Both the position numbers and the translations under genes were made by a program. This document shows positions 24,400-35,768 of a stretch of 64,000 nucleotides of DNA, piece by piece. The notes below the pieces were generated by a model. It was not told the origin of the DNA and ran no database searches. It worked only from the letters and a program-made list of their open reading frames with translations. Each line of letters opens with the position of its first letter. Within the stretch, counting starts at the first letter, position 1. This DNA is from Acholoe squamosa (taxonomy: Eukaryota > Annelida > Polychaeta > Phyllodocida > Polynoidae): assembly GCA_949317995.1 (NCBI GenBank), contig OX439047.1, forward strand, positions 296,501 through 360,500, given 5' to 3'.

Positions 24400-24880
24400 G
24401 TGTGCCCAGCTTCCCCCAGGTCATCCTTGTCTTGAGTATTTGAAGGGATGTGGATTTGACCTTGGCGCTAAGACGGAACTTGCTAAGTACGCAAGTTGTC
24501 CTACCTACTTGAAAGCAGTTGTATCTGTGAGTGGTAGATCTGCTGAGTTCTTGGTCGATACGGGTGCTAGCCACTCCTGTATTGCAAAGAGGCTCTATGA
24601 TCTTTTGCCTACGTGACATGAAACTTTCACAATGGAAGGAAATGCTCGTATGGCCGACGGTAGCACGATGCAAACGTTTGGTAGAACATGAGAATGAGGA
24701 TTTTATTCTTATGCCGACTGACGAACATTGCGGATGATGGTATATTAGGTCTAAATTTTGCTGCATTGTATGGAGCAAGGTTAGATTCCCAGAGGGGAAT
24801 ATTGGAAGTAAGAGAGCCGTACCATCTCGAAGTACAATGTGTACTTAGACAAGTAAGTAGTGTAGCCAGTGTAGGTTAAG
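24400..24880 (+). pseudogene. Element 1 aspartic protease remnant
   Basis: VDTGASHSC near 24555 is the retropepsin active-site motif. The second conserved part (GILGLNFAALYG) follows near 24740 in another frame, after a stop at 24614. It matches the element 2 protease closely. Confidence 0.82.
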
Positions 24881-24967
24881 ATCCCACCGGGTACCGCCTG
24901 TGATGTCTTATGTCGAGCAGACTGTGAACTTTCTGGGAAAGTTGGAGTTGTTGAGCCTGACATAGTC

Positions 24968-25900
24968 ATGCTGTCAAGTATTGAACATGAATCTGCCGAT
25001 GTTCTAGTAGCAAATGCTGCTTGGACGGTAGTTCCTGTATCCAATACGGGTAATAAGACCATATACATTCAGAAAGATACCACTCTTGGGTCGGTTATCC
25101 TATCTGAAGTAGTGGAAAGATGTAAGCATGCTTTAGCAGCCGAATTCCCTTCGTTATCCAAAAGGAATCCGGAATTAGATAATCTAATAGCTAAAAGTCA
25201 TATCGAGACAGATGAGCAACGTGAAGCCTTAACTGACTTGCTAGACAAGTATAGAACAGCTTTTGCAGCACCAGGTGAAAGATTGGGACATACTGACACA
25301 GTACTTCATACAATTGACAATGGTGAGAGTGAACCTTTTAAGATTCCGTACAGGAGACTTCCTCTAGACAAGAAAAGGGTTGCTGAGGAAGAGAAAGCTA
25401 AAATGCTTGAACAGGATGTTATTACACCATCCTCCAGTCTTTGGTCTAGCCCTGTGTGCATGGTGACCAAGAAAGATGGTACCATCCGTTTTTGCAAAGA
25501 AGAATTTGTATCCATTGCCACAGATTGATGAGACTATAGACTCCCTTGGAGGCAACCAATGGTATTGCTCTTTAGACTATCCGGGTATTAGCAGGTGGGC
25601 ATGAATCCGAAAGATATAGAAAAGACGGCATTTCCCAGTCATATTGGACTATTCCAATATAACGTGATGTCGTTTGGGTTATGTAATGCACCCGCGACAT
25701 TTGAAGCCATGATGGAGATTTTAGTGATCTATTATGGAAGAAATGTGTGGTCTATTTGGATGATGTGATAGTCTTTGGTAAGACTTTTGAGGAATGCTTA
25801 GAAAATTTAGGCCTGGTTCTGAAAAGAATCATGTCTAATGGTCTTAAGCTGAAGCCTAAGAAATGCGATCTCTTCATGAGATCCATTAACTACTTAGGAA
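24968..25900 (+). pseudogene. Element 1 reverse transcriptase remnant
   Basis: An open stretch with FKIPYRRLPLDKK and WSSPVCMVTKKDGTIRF (fingers), broken near 25505, then the palm with VYLDDVIVFGKTFEEC near 25750 (YLDD is the catalytic motif) and the thumb start. Stops and frameshifts between them prevent function. Confidence 0.85.
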
Positions 25901-26667
25901 GAATAATGTCCAATGAAGGGAGTAAAGCCGATTCGGAGAAGTTGGATGCTGTGTCAAATTGGGAAGCACCCACGAATGCTAAAGAAGTTCGATCCTTCCT
26001 AGGTTTTTGTTCTTACTATAGAGACTTTATACCAGGATATTCCAGGGTTGACTTTCCTATACAGAGTTTGTCCCACTGGACACCTGGAGTTAGGGAGGAA
26101 CGTTTTCCCTGGGGATCTGATCAAGATGAGGCCGTTATGCAAATAAAGGAATTGTTTACTAGTACTGGGGATCCGATCGAGATGAGTCTGTTATGCAAAT
26201 AGAGGAATTGTTTACTAGCACTCCTGTATTGAGATATCCGACGGAGAATGATCATTTCATTCTAGATACTGATGCTAGTAATGATACCATAGGAGTTGCC
26301 TTATCCCAGATCAAGGGTGGGGTGGAGGTTCCTGTTGCTTTCGCTAGTAACACGTTGAGCAAGGCTCAAAGAAATTATTGTACCACCAAACGAGAGTTGT
26401 TGGCTGTGGTGGTCTATATGAAGAAATTCAAACATTTTCTGTGGGGAAGTGACTTCACTCTACAGATGGTTATTGAATTTTAAGGATGCGGAGGGGATGA
26501 TAGGTCGCTGGTTAGCGCAACTATCCGAATTTAATCTAAATCACAGCCAGTTTGAACACCGAGCCGGGGCAAAACATCTAAATGCGGATGCTTTGTCTAG
26601 AATCCCAGTGAGGAAATGTGCAAACGCTGAGCGCACTGATTGTGGAACTCTCAATACTGTATTATGA
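25900..26667 (+). pseudogene. Element 1 connection and RNase H remnant
   Basis: FLGFCSYYRDFIPGY marks the connection domain. ILDTDASN and the TTKRELLAVV motif mark RNase H. The end has HLNADALSR. A 56-bp direct duplication (26111-26166 and 26167-26222) shifts the frame between the two domains. A second break follows at about 26460. Confidence 0.85.
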
Positions 26668-27780
26668 AGTGTTGATATGGTCACATCACGTTTGATTAAG
26701 TTTCTTAATCAGGGTATCTGTCCTCCAAGACCTGAAGTGTCATTGGAGAACAGGGAATTGAGACGGTTCCTAGCTCAATTGGCCGAGCTAGAAATCTGAG
26801 ATGGTATTCTGTTTCGATGGAAAAACTATTCTAATAGGAACAAATCCTTGCAAGTTGTCATACCTAGCGCTATGCGACGTCTTGCAAGTTGTCATACCTA
26901 GCGCTATGCGACGTGACATTATGTATGTTTGTCATGGGCATAGAACTAGCGGACACTTTGGAAAGAAAAGGTCATTAGAACGCTTAACCAGGCGTTACTA
27001 CTGGCCAGGTATGAGTACAGATCTTACCCGCTGGATGGAGACCTGTCCGGAATGCTGTAGAAATAAACCAGGACCCGGGTTGGGCAAATTACCATTATCC
27101 CAGGAACTGTTTGGAGTCAGATTTGCAAGAGTGGCTGTCAACATTATTAGTGGCATAAAAACCACTCATAATGGAAACATGTGTATGATGGTCGTGTCAG
27201 ACTATTATACCAAGTACACCCGAGTGTATCCATTACCGGATCACAAAGCTGCTACTTGTGCTATGGCCTTTGTAAAAGGGTGGGTGTTACACCTAGGTGT
27301 ACCACTCATGTTGCATAGTGACCAAGGCAGGGAATTTGAGTCTAGTTTGTAATTGCCTTGCAATTTGTAAGACAAGAACTAATCCCTATCGGCCACAGAG
27401 TGATGGACAGGTAGAGAGATTCAATAGGACTCTGATCCAGGTATTGAAATCTCTAGTAAATGAGCAAATGGACAATTGGGATGATCAGTGTGAATTTGTT
27501 GTGCATGCTTATAACAGCACTGTACATTCAAGTACAAACTGTTTGCCTAATCTCCTTGTATTTGGAGAGGATTTAATTATGCCTGCAGACCTAGTTTTTG
27601 GCGTAGTAAGGATGAATCCGGAAGCACCTTGTCAGGTAATATTTGTGGATTCCCTAAGGGATAACTTCAAACAAGCCTATGAAAGGGTAAGAGATGAATT
27701 GCAGAAAACTGCAAGTTGGCAGAAGGTTTGATATGATACAGGCCTAAAAGCCAGATATTTCAATCTAGGGGATAGAGTAC

Positions 27781-28911
27781 TGCGCTGGATGGGATACTGG
27801 GGTCAATTTAGGGTGATAAGAGGGTCTTAAAGCTCACCTTGTATTCTCCATAGCAAAGCAGTCATATACAAGTTATTCTCCCAGATAAATCATCCAATAG
27901 TTATATCTCTGGACCAATACCCGCGCACTGCATTAGTCCAATAAGCACTCATAAGAGGTCTTTAAGGATCTTAGCTTTATTCTGATAGAGGATAATCACA
28001 CACACACACTGCACAAACACCAATAATATTAAGTAGTCAGGTTGTAGTCAATAGTCCGGAGAATGCACCTATAGGTGTATGTATGTCCACAGTACTTAAC
28101 ACACCATAGCACTATATCAGGAATTAACACCAATCGCTGGAGACCAGCAACAGGCCATGAGGTCCATAACCCATCTGCTACTTAATCCTATGGGTTGTAT
28201 TTATAAGTCCAATCTTCTTAGTTGTTCAGATCCGCCAATGTTCTGCAGTCTCACCAGCATAGAGTCCACATAGATAATTCCCCCTCCTGAGTGGCAGTGT
28301 GTCTGAGCTTTTATAGCCCCACAAAGTCATTAGTTCAAGCGGTGGGGATGCTGAGTCATGTCTCCATTCTCCAGTAGCATCACTCACAACACATCCATGT
28401 GAGTCACCCCGCCCATGGGCAATCCCCATGTGGTATAGGTGACTCACCCCCTGCAGGTGACTCATGTCCTGCCAGTGACTCACATCCGGAATAGATTAGT
28501 CATAGGGTGAATCATGGGTGAGTCACAGGACAAACCATGCATGAGCCATGGTTGAGTCACATCCTGGTAATAATATATGCAGATCTGGCCCATCCCTGAT
28601 GGGTTAATGCCACAAGGATGAGTCATGGATGAATCACAGATGAGTCACGGATGGATCATGCATGAGTCACATCCTGGTCTTAATATATGCAGTTTATGAC
28701 ACATCCCGGCTGAGTCAGTGCCCCGCATAGTCATCATATGTGTCATCCCCTAGTTACCCCATTCAGTCTCATACTCCCTTAGTGCTGGTGTGTCTCCACA
28801 GTCTATTTCATAGTATTCTCTATGGGGTGCCCCCTTCTATATTACAAACATTACACATTTGTAGATAAACACTTGTATCAGTAAGTAGTGAGTGAGCGGC
28901 GAACCACTACA
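27781..28911 (-). mobile_element. Solo LTR (1.13 kb) nested in element 1 integrase
   Basis: Read on the minus strand it begins TGTAGTGG and ends ATCCAGCGCA (TG...CA), flanked by GTAC at 27777-27780 and 28912-28915. It has TATAAATA near 28206-28197 and AATAAA at 27981-27976, in the U3-R-U5 order expected for this orientation. The U3 part holds 11 TGA(G/C)TCA sites. The integrase frame on each side is continuous through the target site, confirming insertion. No internal retroviral sequence remains. Confidence 0.82.
28348..28720. promoter_or_regulatory. Cluster of 11 AP-1/TRE-like sites
   Basis: TGAGTCA or TGACTCA occurs 11 times in about 370 bp, plus two TGAATCA, mostly within GATGAGTCAC or GTGACTCACATCC contexts. 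It lies in the U3 half of the solo LTR, upstream of its TATA box in the minus orientation. Confidence 0.75.
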
Positions 28912-29050
28912 GTACTGCGTCTACATCAACCTCTTGCCAACCTGAAATTGGCTAGTAATTGGGATGGACCTTTCACTATAACTCAGGTTATTAGTGACTG
29001 CACTGTGATAATTAAATCACAGATTGGGCAAATGTAGCTAGGGTCACAAC

Positions 29051-29438
29051 AAATTAAATAGTTGGTCTATGGATTTCCCGCTCCTTATTTTCTAAGATGG
29101 AAATTTTATTTTTATTTGAAAAATTTTATGTCAATGGATCCCGCCCGCACCATTTTCTGAGAAATATGATATTTTTTTTTTTTGAGGAACCAAAGAATGT
29201 ACAGAAATGGCAGACCACTCATTTGATAGGGAAAATTCTGCAAATGTTGATTCCAATATCTATGGTGCGAAGAAGTTGAAATATACATCTGAATAAAGGA
29301 GCAAAAAAAAAAAAAAAAAAAATCGCCCTCTCCACATCTTGGCTATACAAAATCCATAGACAAATGAATTTTCCTAGAAAAATAAAATAAAAATTTCGCC
29401 CTCCCGCTCTGAAAATCCATAGACCAATTTTTTAATTT
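29051..29438. mobile_element. MITE in element 1
   Basis: AAATTAAATAGTTGGTCTAT(GGATTT) at the left is inverted at the right as AAATCCATAGACCAATTTT..AATTT. TTAA occurs at 29054-29057 and 29432-29435 and may be the target duplication. The inside is A/T-run-rich and non-coding. Confidence 0.75.
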
Positions 29439-29790
29439 GGTGGCCTTGGCTACGTCCATGGAGGGGGAGGGATACCTCCACCGAAATGTATGGCGATGGT
29501 CTGGAGCAAAGTGATTGCACTAGACTGTGTAAAGCAACTCGAAGGGCCTCCCACCTTGAAGAGCGGACCCGGGAGGCCACGGAAGGTTGTGGACCCGAAG
29601 TCAGTGGTGCCCCCTATCGTTAGATCTGGCGCAGGGGCGAATAAAAAAAGTCTTGGCGGGCTCAGGTAAAAATAAGAGGAAAGGTTCTTCTAAGGCTAGG
29701 AAAAGGCTCTTATGGATACCAGGTCAATAAAAGAGGCCTCTAAACCTCTTTGATGCAGTCCTAGGTTGCTGGGAACTGCCGTAACCTAAC
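29439..29790 (+). pseudogene. Element 1 basic tail after integrase
   Basis: One frame reads KSGPGRPRKVVDPKS near 29570, an AT-hook-like GRP core in a basic context, then more Lys/Arg-rich codons up to about 29710. Element 2 has a basic tail at the same place, so this is probably the end of pol. It is followed by the ACACAACGAGTGT segment shared by both elements. Confidence 0.5.
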
Positions 29791-30074
29791 CCGTTAACAC
29801 AACGAGTGTGGTGTCCTGTACTGTGTAGTCATATATGTTGTAACCTAGTTTAATGTATACCCGAGCTGATCATGAGTTCTTGGAAAAATGACCTGTGACA
29901 ATGTACCAATGGTTATGGATGGATAATCTGGTGGATATGCCTATGCTATCCATAAACTCCATAATACCTTGTGAGTTGTCACAGTTGAAACACGACTACA
30001 GGCGGATGACCGCTTGGGTATTGTATTGTTTATATGTAAAATATGTGACCTAATTAAGGGCGCACAGGAAGGAC

Positions 30075-30886
30075 TTGACCCATTTAGGTCAGTCAGGTGA
30101 CGCGCCGTTTCGAACATGCGCAGCGGTCCGACTTTTGGGAGTAGCAGATCCATATGACAGGCGAATGCTAGCTATTTCTGACAAAATGCTGGTACTCACC
30201 ACAGATGGAACGCCCTGGGAGGTTAACTCACGGGTAGTCAATGCGATCTGGGAATGTGTGCACCCTCTATGGGCCAACACAATTCCTGAAGCCTGGCTGA
30301 TGGATTACTATTAGATGGCTAAAGTATTGGTGTCTGGGATGCAGAGATGGCTATCAGAAGGAATCGGTTTGATAGATCATCCTATGTGTCTGTTTGTTTG
30401 TTTATTTAGTTTTACGTCAGGGGGCCATCGAGGGACTCAGACATTCATCCCATGTGTCTGACGCAACCGGTTACACCAATGTCGAAGCTAACGAGGTCGC
30501 TCGGTGCACTGCGACCAGGTTCTATTTTTAGAAACTGCGGATGAATACGAAGCAGCAGGCAATGCTGTCTTCGAATACAGTCCGGGGGTCCCAATCACGT
30601 CTCAAGTTATTGAGGCCAAAGAGGCCCGTGTTGGTGTCTCTCCAGTAGTCCGACCCGGGATTATACAAAATCTCGTGATATGCCCTGGAGCACCCGGAGA
30701 TTCCATCTGAGGTAGCGCCCGTGCAAGTGTCACCCGAAATGGCAAGCAAGATGGACCACTTTATTTCCCCTGACCAGTCCTCACTCGTAGAGGACAAGGC
30801 ACCCGAGCAGGCTCCAACTGTCCCACCTCATATCGACAGTTCTCCCGGTTCCTTTGATCGCAACGGGTTGCACAAACTCTGAAAAT
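30075..30886 (+). pseudogene. Element 1 third coding region remnant, unidentified
   Basis: An open stretch to 30314 (containing TTDGTPWEVNSRVVNAIWEC), then a short T-rich repeat (30390-30450), then further open stretches with FEYSPGVPITSQV and EVAPVQVSPEM up to a stop at about 30881. It sits where env or ORF3 would lie. I recognise no family, and similarity to the element 2 third region is not obvious by eye. Confidence 0.4.
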
Positions 30887-31695
30887 CGAACGTGCCGAAC
30901 GCAATGAGATGTACTACAAGTACGAATTATGAACCCCTGACATAGAAAAAATGGATTCAAATCTTGACGTGATGCCTTCTTCAAGGTCGACTTTAGCCGG
31001 TTCCTTTGATCGCAACAGGATGCACAAACTCTGAAAACAGGGTAAATCGAATGTGCCAAACGCAATGAGATGACCTACAAGTCCGAATTATGAACCCCCG
31101 CTGGAAAAAAAATTGTTTCGAATCTTGATCGGATGCCCACTTTAGGGTCGACTTTAGCGGGTTCCTTTAATCACAATGGGATACACAAACTCTGAAAACA
31201 GGGTAAATTGAACGTGCCGAATGCAATGAGACATACTACAAGTCCGAATTATGACCCCCCGCCGCCAAAAAAAAATTGTTTCGAATCTTGATCTGATGCC
31301 CACCTTAAGGTCGACTTTAGCCAGTTCCTTTGATCGCAACGGGTTGCAAAAACTCTGAAAATAGGGTAAATCGAATGTGCCGAATGCAATGAGATGTACT
31401 ATGAGTCCGAATTACGAAACCCCGACGAAAAAAAAATTGTTTCGAATCTTGATCGGATGCCCACTTTAAGGTCGACTTTAGCAGGTTCCTTTAATCGCAA
31501 TGGGATACACAAACTCTGAAAAAAGGGTAAATTGAAAGTGCCGAACGCAATGAGACATACTACAAGTCCGAATTATGAACCCCGCCGAAAAAAAAGTTGT
31601 TTCGAATCTTGATCTGATGCCCGCTTTAAGGTCGACTTTAGCTGGTTTCTTTAATCGCAACGGGATACACAAACATTGAAAATAGGCTAAATCGA
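30838..31695. repeat. 161-bp tandem array, 5 copies plus a partial
   Basis: Copies start near 30838, 31000, 31159, 31323, 31485 and 31644 with TTCCTTTGATCGCAACGGG and include ACGAATTATGAACCCC and AAGGTCGACTTTAGC. The first copy overlaps the end of the element 1 third coding region. Confidence 0.92.
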
Positions 31696-31881
31696 TTAGG
31701 CTGATTGCTGACAAATAGTGAATAAATACTGACATATATTGACTAATTGCTGATATATATGACTAATATGTGAGTAAATACTGACATACATTGACTAATT
31801 GCTGACAAATTGTGAGTAAATACTGACATATATTGACTAATTGCTGACAAATAGTGAGTAATTACTTATATATATTGACTA

Positions 31882-32114
31882 CCGTAATCTCCCGCGTAGA
31901 AGACGCGGTGCACATAGAGGACGCACCCCTAACTTGTCAATGGTTGTTTCGCGTATAAGACGCATCTCTTAGGTACCAATTCTGTAAATTCAGTACTGTT
32001 CTATAGTAAAATTACCCCTCGTATAAGACGCACCCCCAACTTCAGAAAATCCTATAAGACCCACAAGGCATTTGTTTGGCGTAGAGGACACATCTTATAC
32101 GCGGGAGATTACGG
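31882..32114. mobile_element. MITE, CCGTAATCTCCCGCG family, copy 1
   Basis: Terminal inverted repeats CCGTAATCTCCCGCGTA/TACGCGGGAGATTACGG, with TA at 31880-31881 and 32115-32116. The neighbouring repeat units give the empty site (GACTAATTGC), which proves a TA duplication. It contains multiple GTATAAGACGCAC motifs and no coding content. Confidence 0.93.
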
Positions 32115-32144
32115 TAATTGCTGACAAATTGTGAGTAATAACTA

Positions 32145-32377
32145 CCGTAATCTCCCGCGTAGAAGACGCGCTGCGCGTATAAGACGCACCCCAAACATAG
32201 CACATGCATTTTCGCGTATAAGACGCACATTTTAATACTGAAATTTGTAAGATTAGTACATTTCTATAGTAAAATTACCCCTCGTATAAGACGCACCCCC
32301 AACTTGAAGAGATCCTATAAGACGCACAAGGCTTTTGTTTGGCCTAGAGGACGCGTCTTATACGCGGGAGATTACGG
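32145..32377. mobile_element. MITE, CCGTAATCTCCCGCG family, copy 2
   Basis: The same ends as copy 1, flanked by TA at 32143-32144 and 32378-32379. The empty site in neighbouring units is ACTAACATATAT. The inside is closely similar to copy 1 and to the copy at 57818. Confidence 0.93.
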
Positions 32378-32820
32378 TAACATATATTAACTAATTGCTG
32401 ACAAATAGTGAGCAATAACTAACATATATCGACTAAATGCTGATAAAATGTAAGTAATTACTACCATGTATTGACTTATTGCTGACAAACAGTGAATAAT
32501 TACTAACATATAATAACTAATTTCTTACAAATAGTCCATAGATACTGACATATTTTGACAAATACCAGTCAAGGCAAGATGCACAATTGAATCAATGGCT
32601 ATTTCTCTATTATATATTGACCAATTGCTGACAGATTGTGAGTAAATACTGACATGTATTGATAATTGCTGATATATAGTGACTAAAACTGACATATATT
32701 GACTAATTGCTGACAAATTGGTAGTAAATACTGCCATATTTCGACTAATTGCTAACAAATAGTGAGTAATTACTAACATATATTGATTAACCGCTGACAA
32801 ATAGTGAGTAATTACTATCA

Positions 32821-34340
32821 TACCATAGCACTAACACTAACCTGTTATCTATTTCGGAAAAGAATAAGCGAAATAATTTTTTTAACTCACGGCCTTTTCG
32901 GCCTGAGCCGGTCCACCTGCGCCCTACCTCCAGCCAAAACCTATCTGTTTTAAGTGTCACCGGCGTAAAAGGGCAGGTTTGAGGAAGGAATGGATCGAAA
33001 TAAAGGCTTTTTTGGGACCCGGGGGCAGACGCCAGTCGAGGCACTGGCAAAGAGGTCCAAGAACTGGCAGTTTTATGAAAAAAGAATCACATCTCCCTTA
33101 ATAATAGGAGTTTTACATAGTGTGACCTATAGATCAAGGGTAGCTCGAGCTGGCGAACATCATGGCGGTCTTTATTTTCAAATATACACAATGGAAACAA
33201 AGTTATCGATAATTTTAGCAATTTTAGCGATGTTTTGAGGTTATGACTGATACCATAGGCTTAGATATTAATGTTTTAAAGCTATGACATCACAAAATGG
33301 CCATAACTTTCCACCAAATCATTGTAGGAAAAAAATTCAAACAGCTATGGACTCCTCTGGAAAATCGGTTTTTCTCTCGGAACCCTATTATCGCTCAACG
33401 ATGACTCTCGGACTTCAGGTCATTTTGGCCTTTCCCCAGCATTTTTGGCCTCTACAGCGATGTTTTGAGGGTATTGATGAAAGAATGATACAGACCTGTT
33501 CTTGGACCACCAATCTCGGACCACCAACGGGGCCGCGCAGCATACAGTGTCATAATTTATTCAAATCTAACATTTTCCTTCAATTTCTCCGTACCATACG
33601 ACAACAAAGACGAGTTGTGACAATAATCCATGTGTACTGCAACAATAAAGCAAGTTTCCATTCAAATAACAACACATTTGGGCCAAAAACACCGACATCG
33701 GCAACAACAACATGGTACCGCTGCAGCACCGTGGTACCAGCGAAAAGGCTTCTGGCTGTGTTCATAAACACCTGGAAGCCTGGCGGTCTGCTACTCGTTG
33801 AATATGCGACAAAATGAATGAAATACTGCAGAATTGTCACAGATATAATGTTTTATTGTCACAACTCATCAGTTTTTATCACAGGAAACCAGGAAATTTA
33901 ATTACTCGCCCATATGAGATGGCTAACGTGCTGTCCATACAGAAGGGTTTACGAATGCACCCGGGTGACGGATCACACCACTCCGTCAGCCAATTAAAGA
34001 AAGGGACGCAGGTCAATGCGTCCGCCTAACTGCCTCAGTGGCGTAGCAGCCAATCAAAGACGGGGACCGCAGGGGAGGGAGGGAGCGTTCCGGTTGGGCA
34101 ACGCACATCTAGGGCAGACCGGACAGTGACCGGACCAAGGGGGGTATGAGCTCCCATTCTAATTCAATATAAGTTCGCTCCACCGGCCAAAATGACCAGT
34201 CAGGCCCCTACTATAGCCTAGATGGATGACAAGGCTGGGAGGGGAGGGAGAGACCAGTCAGATTCTATACTCGATTTCTGACGATCCGGATTCTAGGTAA
34301 ACGGCGTTTTCCAGTATGGATGTAATTAAACTGCTGTATC
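32821..34340. other. No gene recognised
   Basis: Mixed single-copy DNA. The longest open frame (33284-33817, plus) has no family motif, no splice-site support and ordinary low-complexity composition. 34020-34330 has two similar GACGGGGACCGCAGGG/CCAATCAAAG-type stretches but no structure that I can name. Confidence 0.4.
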
Positions 34341-34355
34341 GAGACAGCAGTTTAA

Positions 34356-35237
34356 TAAAGGGTTAAGTGTGCATCAATGCATCATGCCATCCATAGAGGG
34401 TTAAGTGTGTGTCAATGCATCATGTCATCCATAAAGGGTTAAGTGTGCATCAATGCATCATGCCATCCATAGAGGGTTAAGTGTGTGTCAATGCATCATG
34501 TCATCCATAAAGGGTTAAGTGTGCATCAATGCATCATGCCATCCATAGAGGGTTAAGTGTGCATCAATGCATCATGCCATCCATATAGGGTTAAGTGTGC
34601 ATCAATGCATCATGCTATCCATAAAGGGTTTGTTGTGCATCAATGCATCATGCCATCCATAGAGGGTTAAGTGTGCATCATTGCATCATGACATCAATAG
34701 TGGGCTAAGTGTGCATCAATGCATCATGCCATCCATAGAGGGTTAAGTGTGCATCAATGCATCATGCCATCGATAGAGGGTCTAAGTGTGCATCAATGCA
34801 TCATGCCATCGATAGAGGGTCTAAGTGTGCATTAATGCATCATGCCATCCATAAAGGGTTAACTTCCATAAAGGTCTCAGTGTGCATCAATGCATCATGA
34901 CATCAATAGAGGGTTAAGTGTGCATCAATGCATCATGACATCAATAGAGGGTTAACTTCCATAAAGGGATAACTGTGCATCAATGCATCATACCATCCAT
35001 AAAGGGATAAATCATAACTGTGCATCAATGCATCATGCCATCCATAAAGGGTTAACTTCCATAAAGGGATAACTGCGCATCAATGCATCATACCATCCAT
35101 AAAGGGATAACTGTGCATCAATGCATCATGCCATCCATAAAGGGTTAACTTCCATAAAGGGATAACTGTGCATCAATGCATCATGCCATCCATAAAGGGA
35201 TAACTGTGCATCAATGCATCATGCTATCCACATTTTT
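34356..35237. repeat. 38-bp minisatellite, about 22 copies
   Basis: The unit is AGGGTTAAGTGTGCATCAAT then GCATCATGCCATCCATAG, with variants inserting AACTTCCATAAAGGGATA. GCATCAATGCATCATGCC and AGGGTTAA are also arm and end sequences of the foldback family seen at 6165 and 7070, so the array looks derived from that family. Confidence 0.94.
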
Positions 35238-35254
35238 TTACAGTGTAGAGAGGC

Positions 35255-35690
35255 CTATTGGTCGTCATGATGCATGAATGTAGCTCTGGCATCATGCCGA
35301 CCCTATGGTAAACACTTGAACTATATAGGCAGTGCTGGAGAGTTCACAGCTATGCCAAACATAGCAATTAGTGACAGGCCACCTGCCATGGAGAGGGTAT
35401 GGGTAAATAGACCATTATCCAACAACTTAGTTGCAGCCCTTACCCATTCTGCAGCCCTTACCCATAGATATTTCACGACTTCTGTGATTTTGGGTGCTTT
35501 TTCTAGATATTCCCATGCACATACCTGTCGATATTTCACACCATGATGCATGCATCATGACTTTTGTAAGGCATGCGGTTATCCATGTAAAGAGGCATGT
35601 TATCAATGTAAGCAGGCATGTTATCCATGGATAACATGCCTCCTTACATGTCATACATGTCATATGTTACATGTTAAAACCTACGAAATT
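35255..35690. repeat. Foldback-family fragment and GGCATGTTATCCATG palindromes
   Basis: It begins TTGGTCGTCATGATGCATGA (foldback family), ends a first part near 35552 with CATGATGCATGCATCATG, and then has direct and inverted AGGCATGTTATCCATG copies around 35580-35660. Confidence 0.65.
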
Positions 35691-35691
35691 G

Positions 35692-35768
35692 TAATGGCCA
35701 GGTGGGGGTCGAACCTGCAGTCTCCTGATCCCAAACCCAACTCCCTATGCAGTGCGCCACAGGGACTG
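35692..35768 (-). repeat. tRNA-like SINE head or pseudo-tRNA (Arg-like)
   Basis: On the minus strand, GTCCCTGTGGCGCACTGCAT (A box) and GCAGGTTCGACCCCCACCTG (B box) are spaced as in a tRNA. The end resembles tRNA-Arg. The acceptor arms do not pair well and the anticodon stem is imperfect, so I call it a SINE or pseudogene. Confidence 0.6.

Larger units (their letters stand above)
26760..29037 (+). pseudogene. Element 1 integrase remnant, split by a solo LTR
   Basis: A zinc-binding region (H..H...C..C, with GHRTSGHFGK and CPECCRNKPGPG), then the core with HSDQGREFES and PYRPQSDGQVERFNR. The first catalytic Asp of the DDE triad, present in element 2 as AIDIISG, is Asn here (AVNIISG). A 34-bp tandem duplication lies at 26847-26914. 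The C-terminal part continues after the solo LTR at 28916 with LHQPLANLKL and WDGPFTI. Confidence 0.85.
20770..30886 (+). mobile_element. Ty3/gypsy element 1, decayed, with nested insertions
   Basis: Domain order gag, CCHC knuckle, aspartic protease, reverse transcriptase, RNase H, integrase identifies Metaviridae/Ty3-gypsy. It is related to element 2 at 39725 throughout gag and pol, and both share ACACAACGAGTGT...GTCCTGTACTGTGT after integrase. The frame is broken many times. Three later insertions are visible: a TTAA-flanked element (21231-21941), a minus-strand solo LTR (27781-28911) and a MITE (29051-29438). It lies antisense in RPP38 intron 2. No 3' LTR was found, and the right end dissolves into a 161-bp tandem array. 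Confidence 0.9.
31696..32820. repeat. ~42-bp AT-rich tandem array, interrupted by two MITEs
   Basis: Units of ATATATTGACTAATTGCTGA followed by CAAATAGTGAGTAAATACTGAC, degenerate, on both sides of and between the MITEs at 31882 and 32145. Confidence 0.88.

Noticed and set aside
27785-28910. DNA transposon with a 9-bp AGTACTGCG target duplication
   Set aside because: No terminal inverted repeats; shifting the borders gives TG...CA ends, GTAC flanks, TATA and AATAAA, which fits a solo LTR better.
33284-33817. 177-codon plus-strand open frame
   Set aside because: No recognisable domain, no promoter or splice signals, and an overlapping antisense frame of similar quality.
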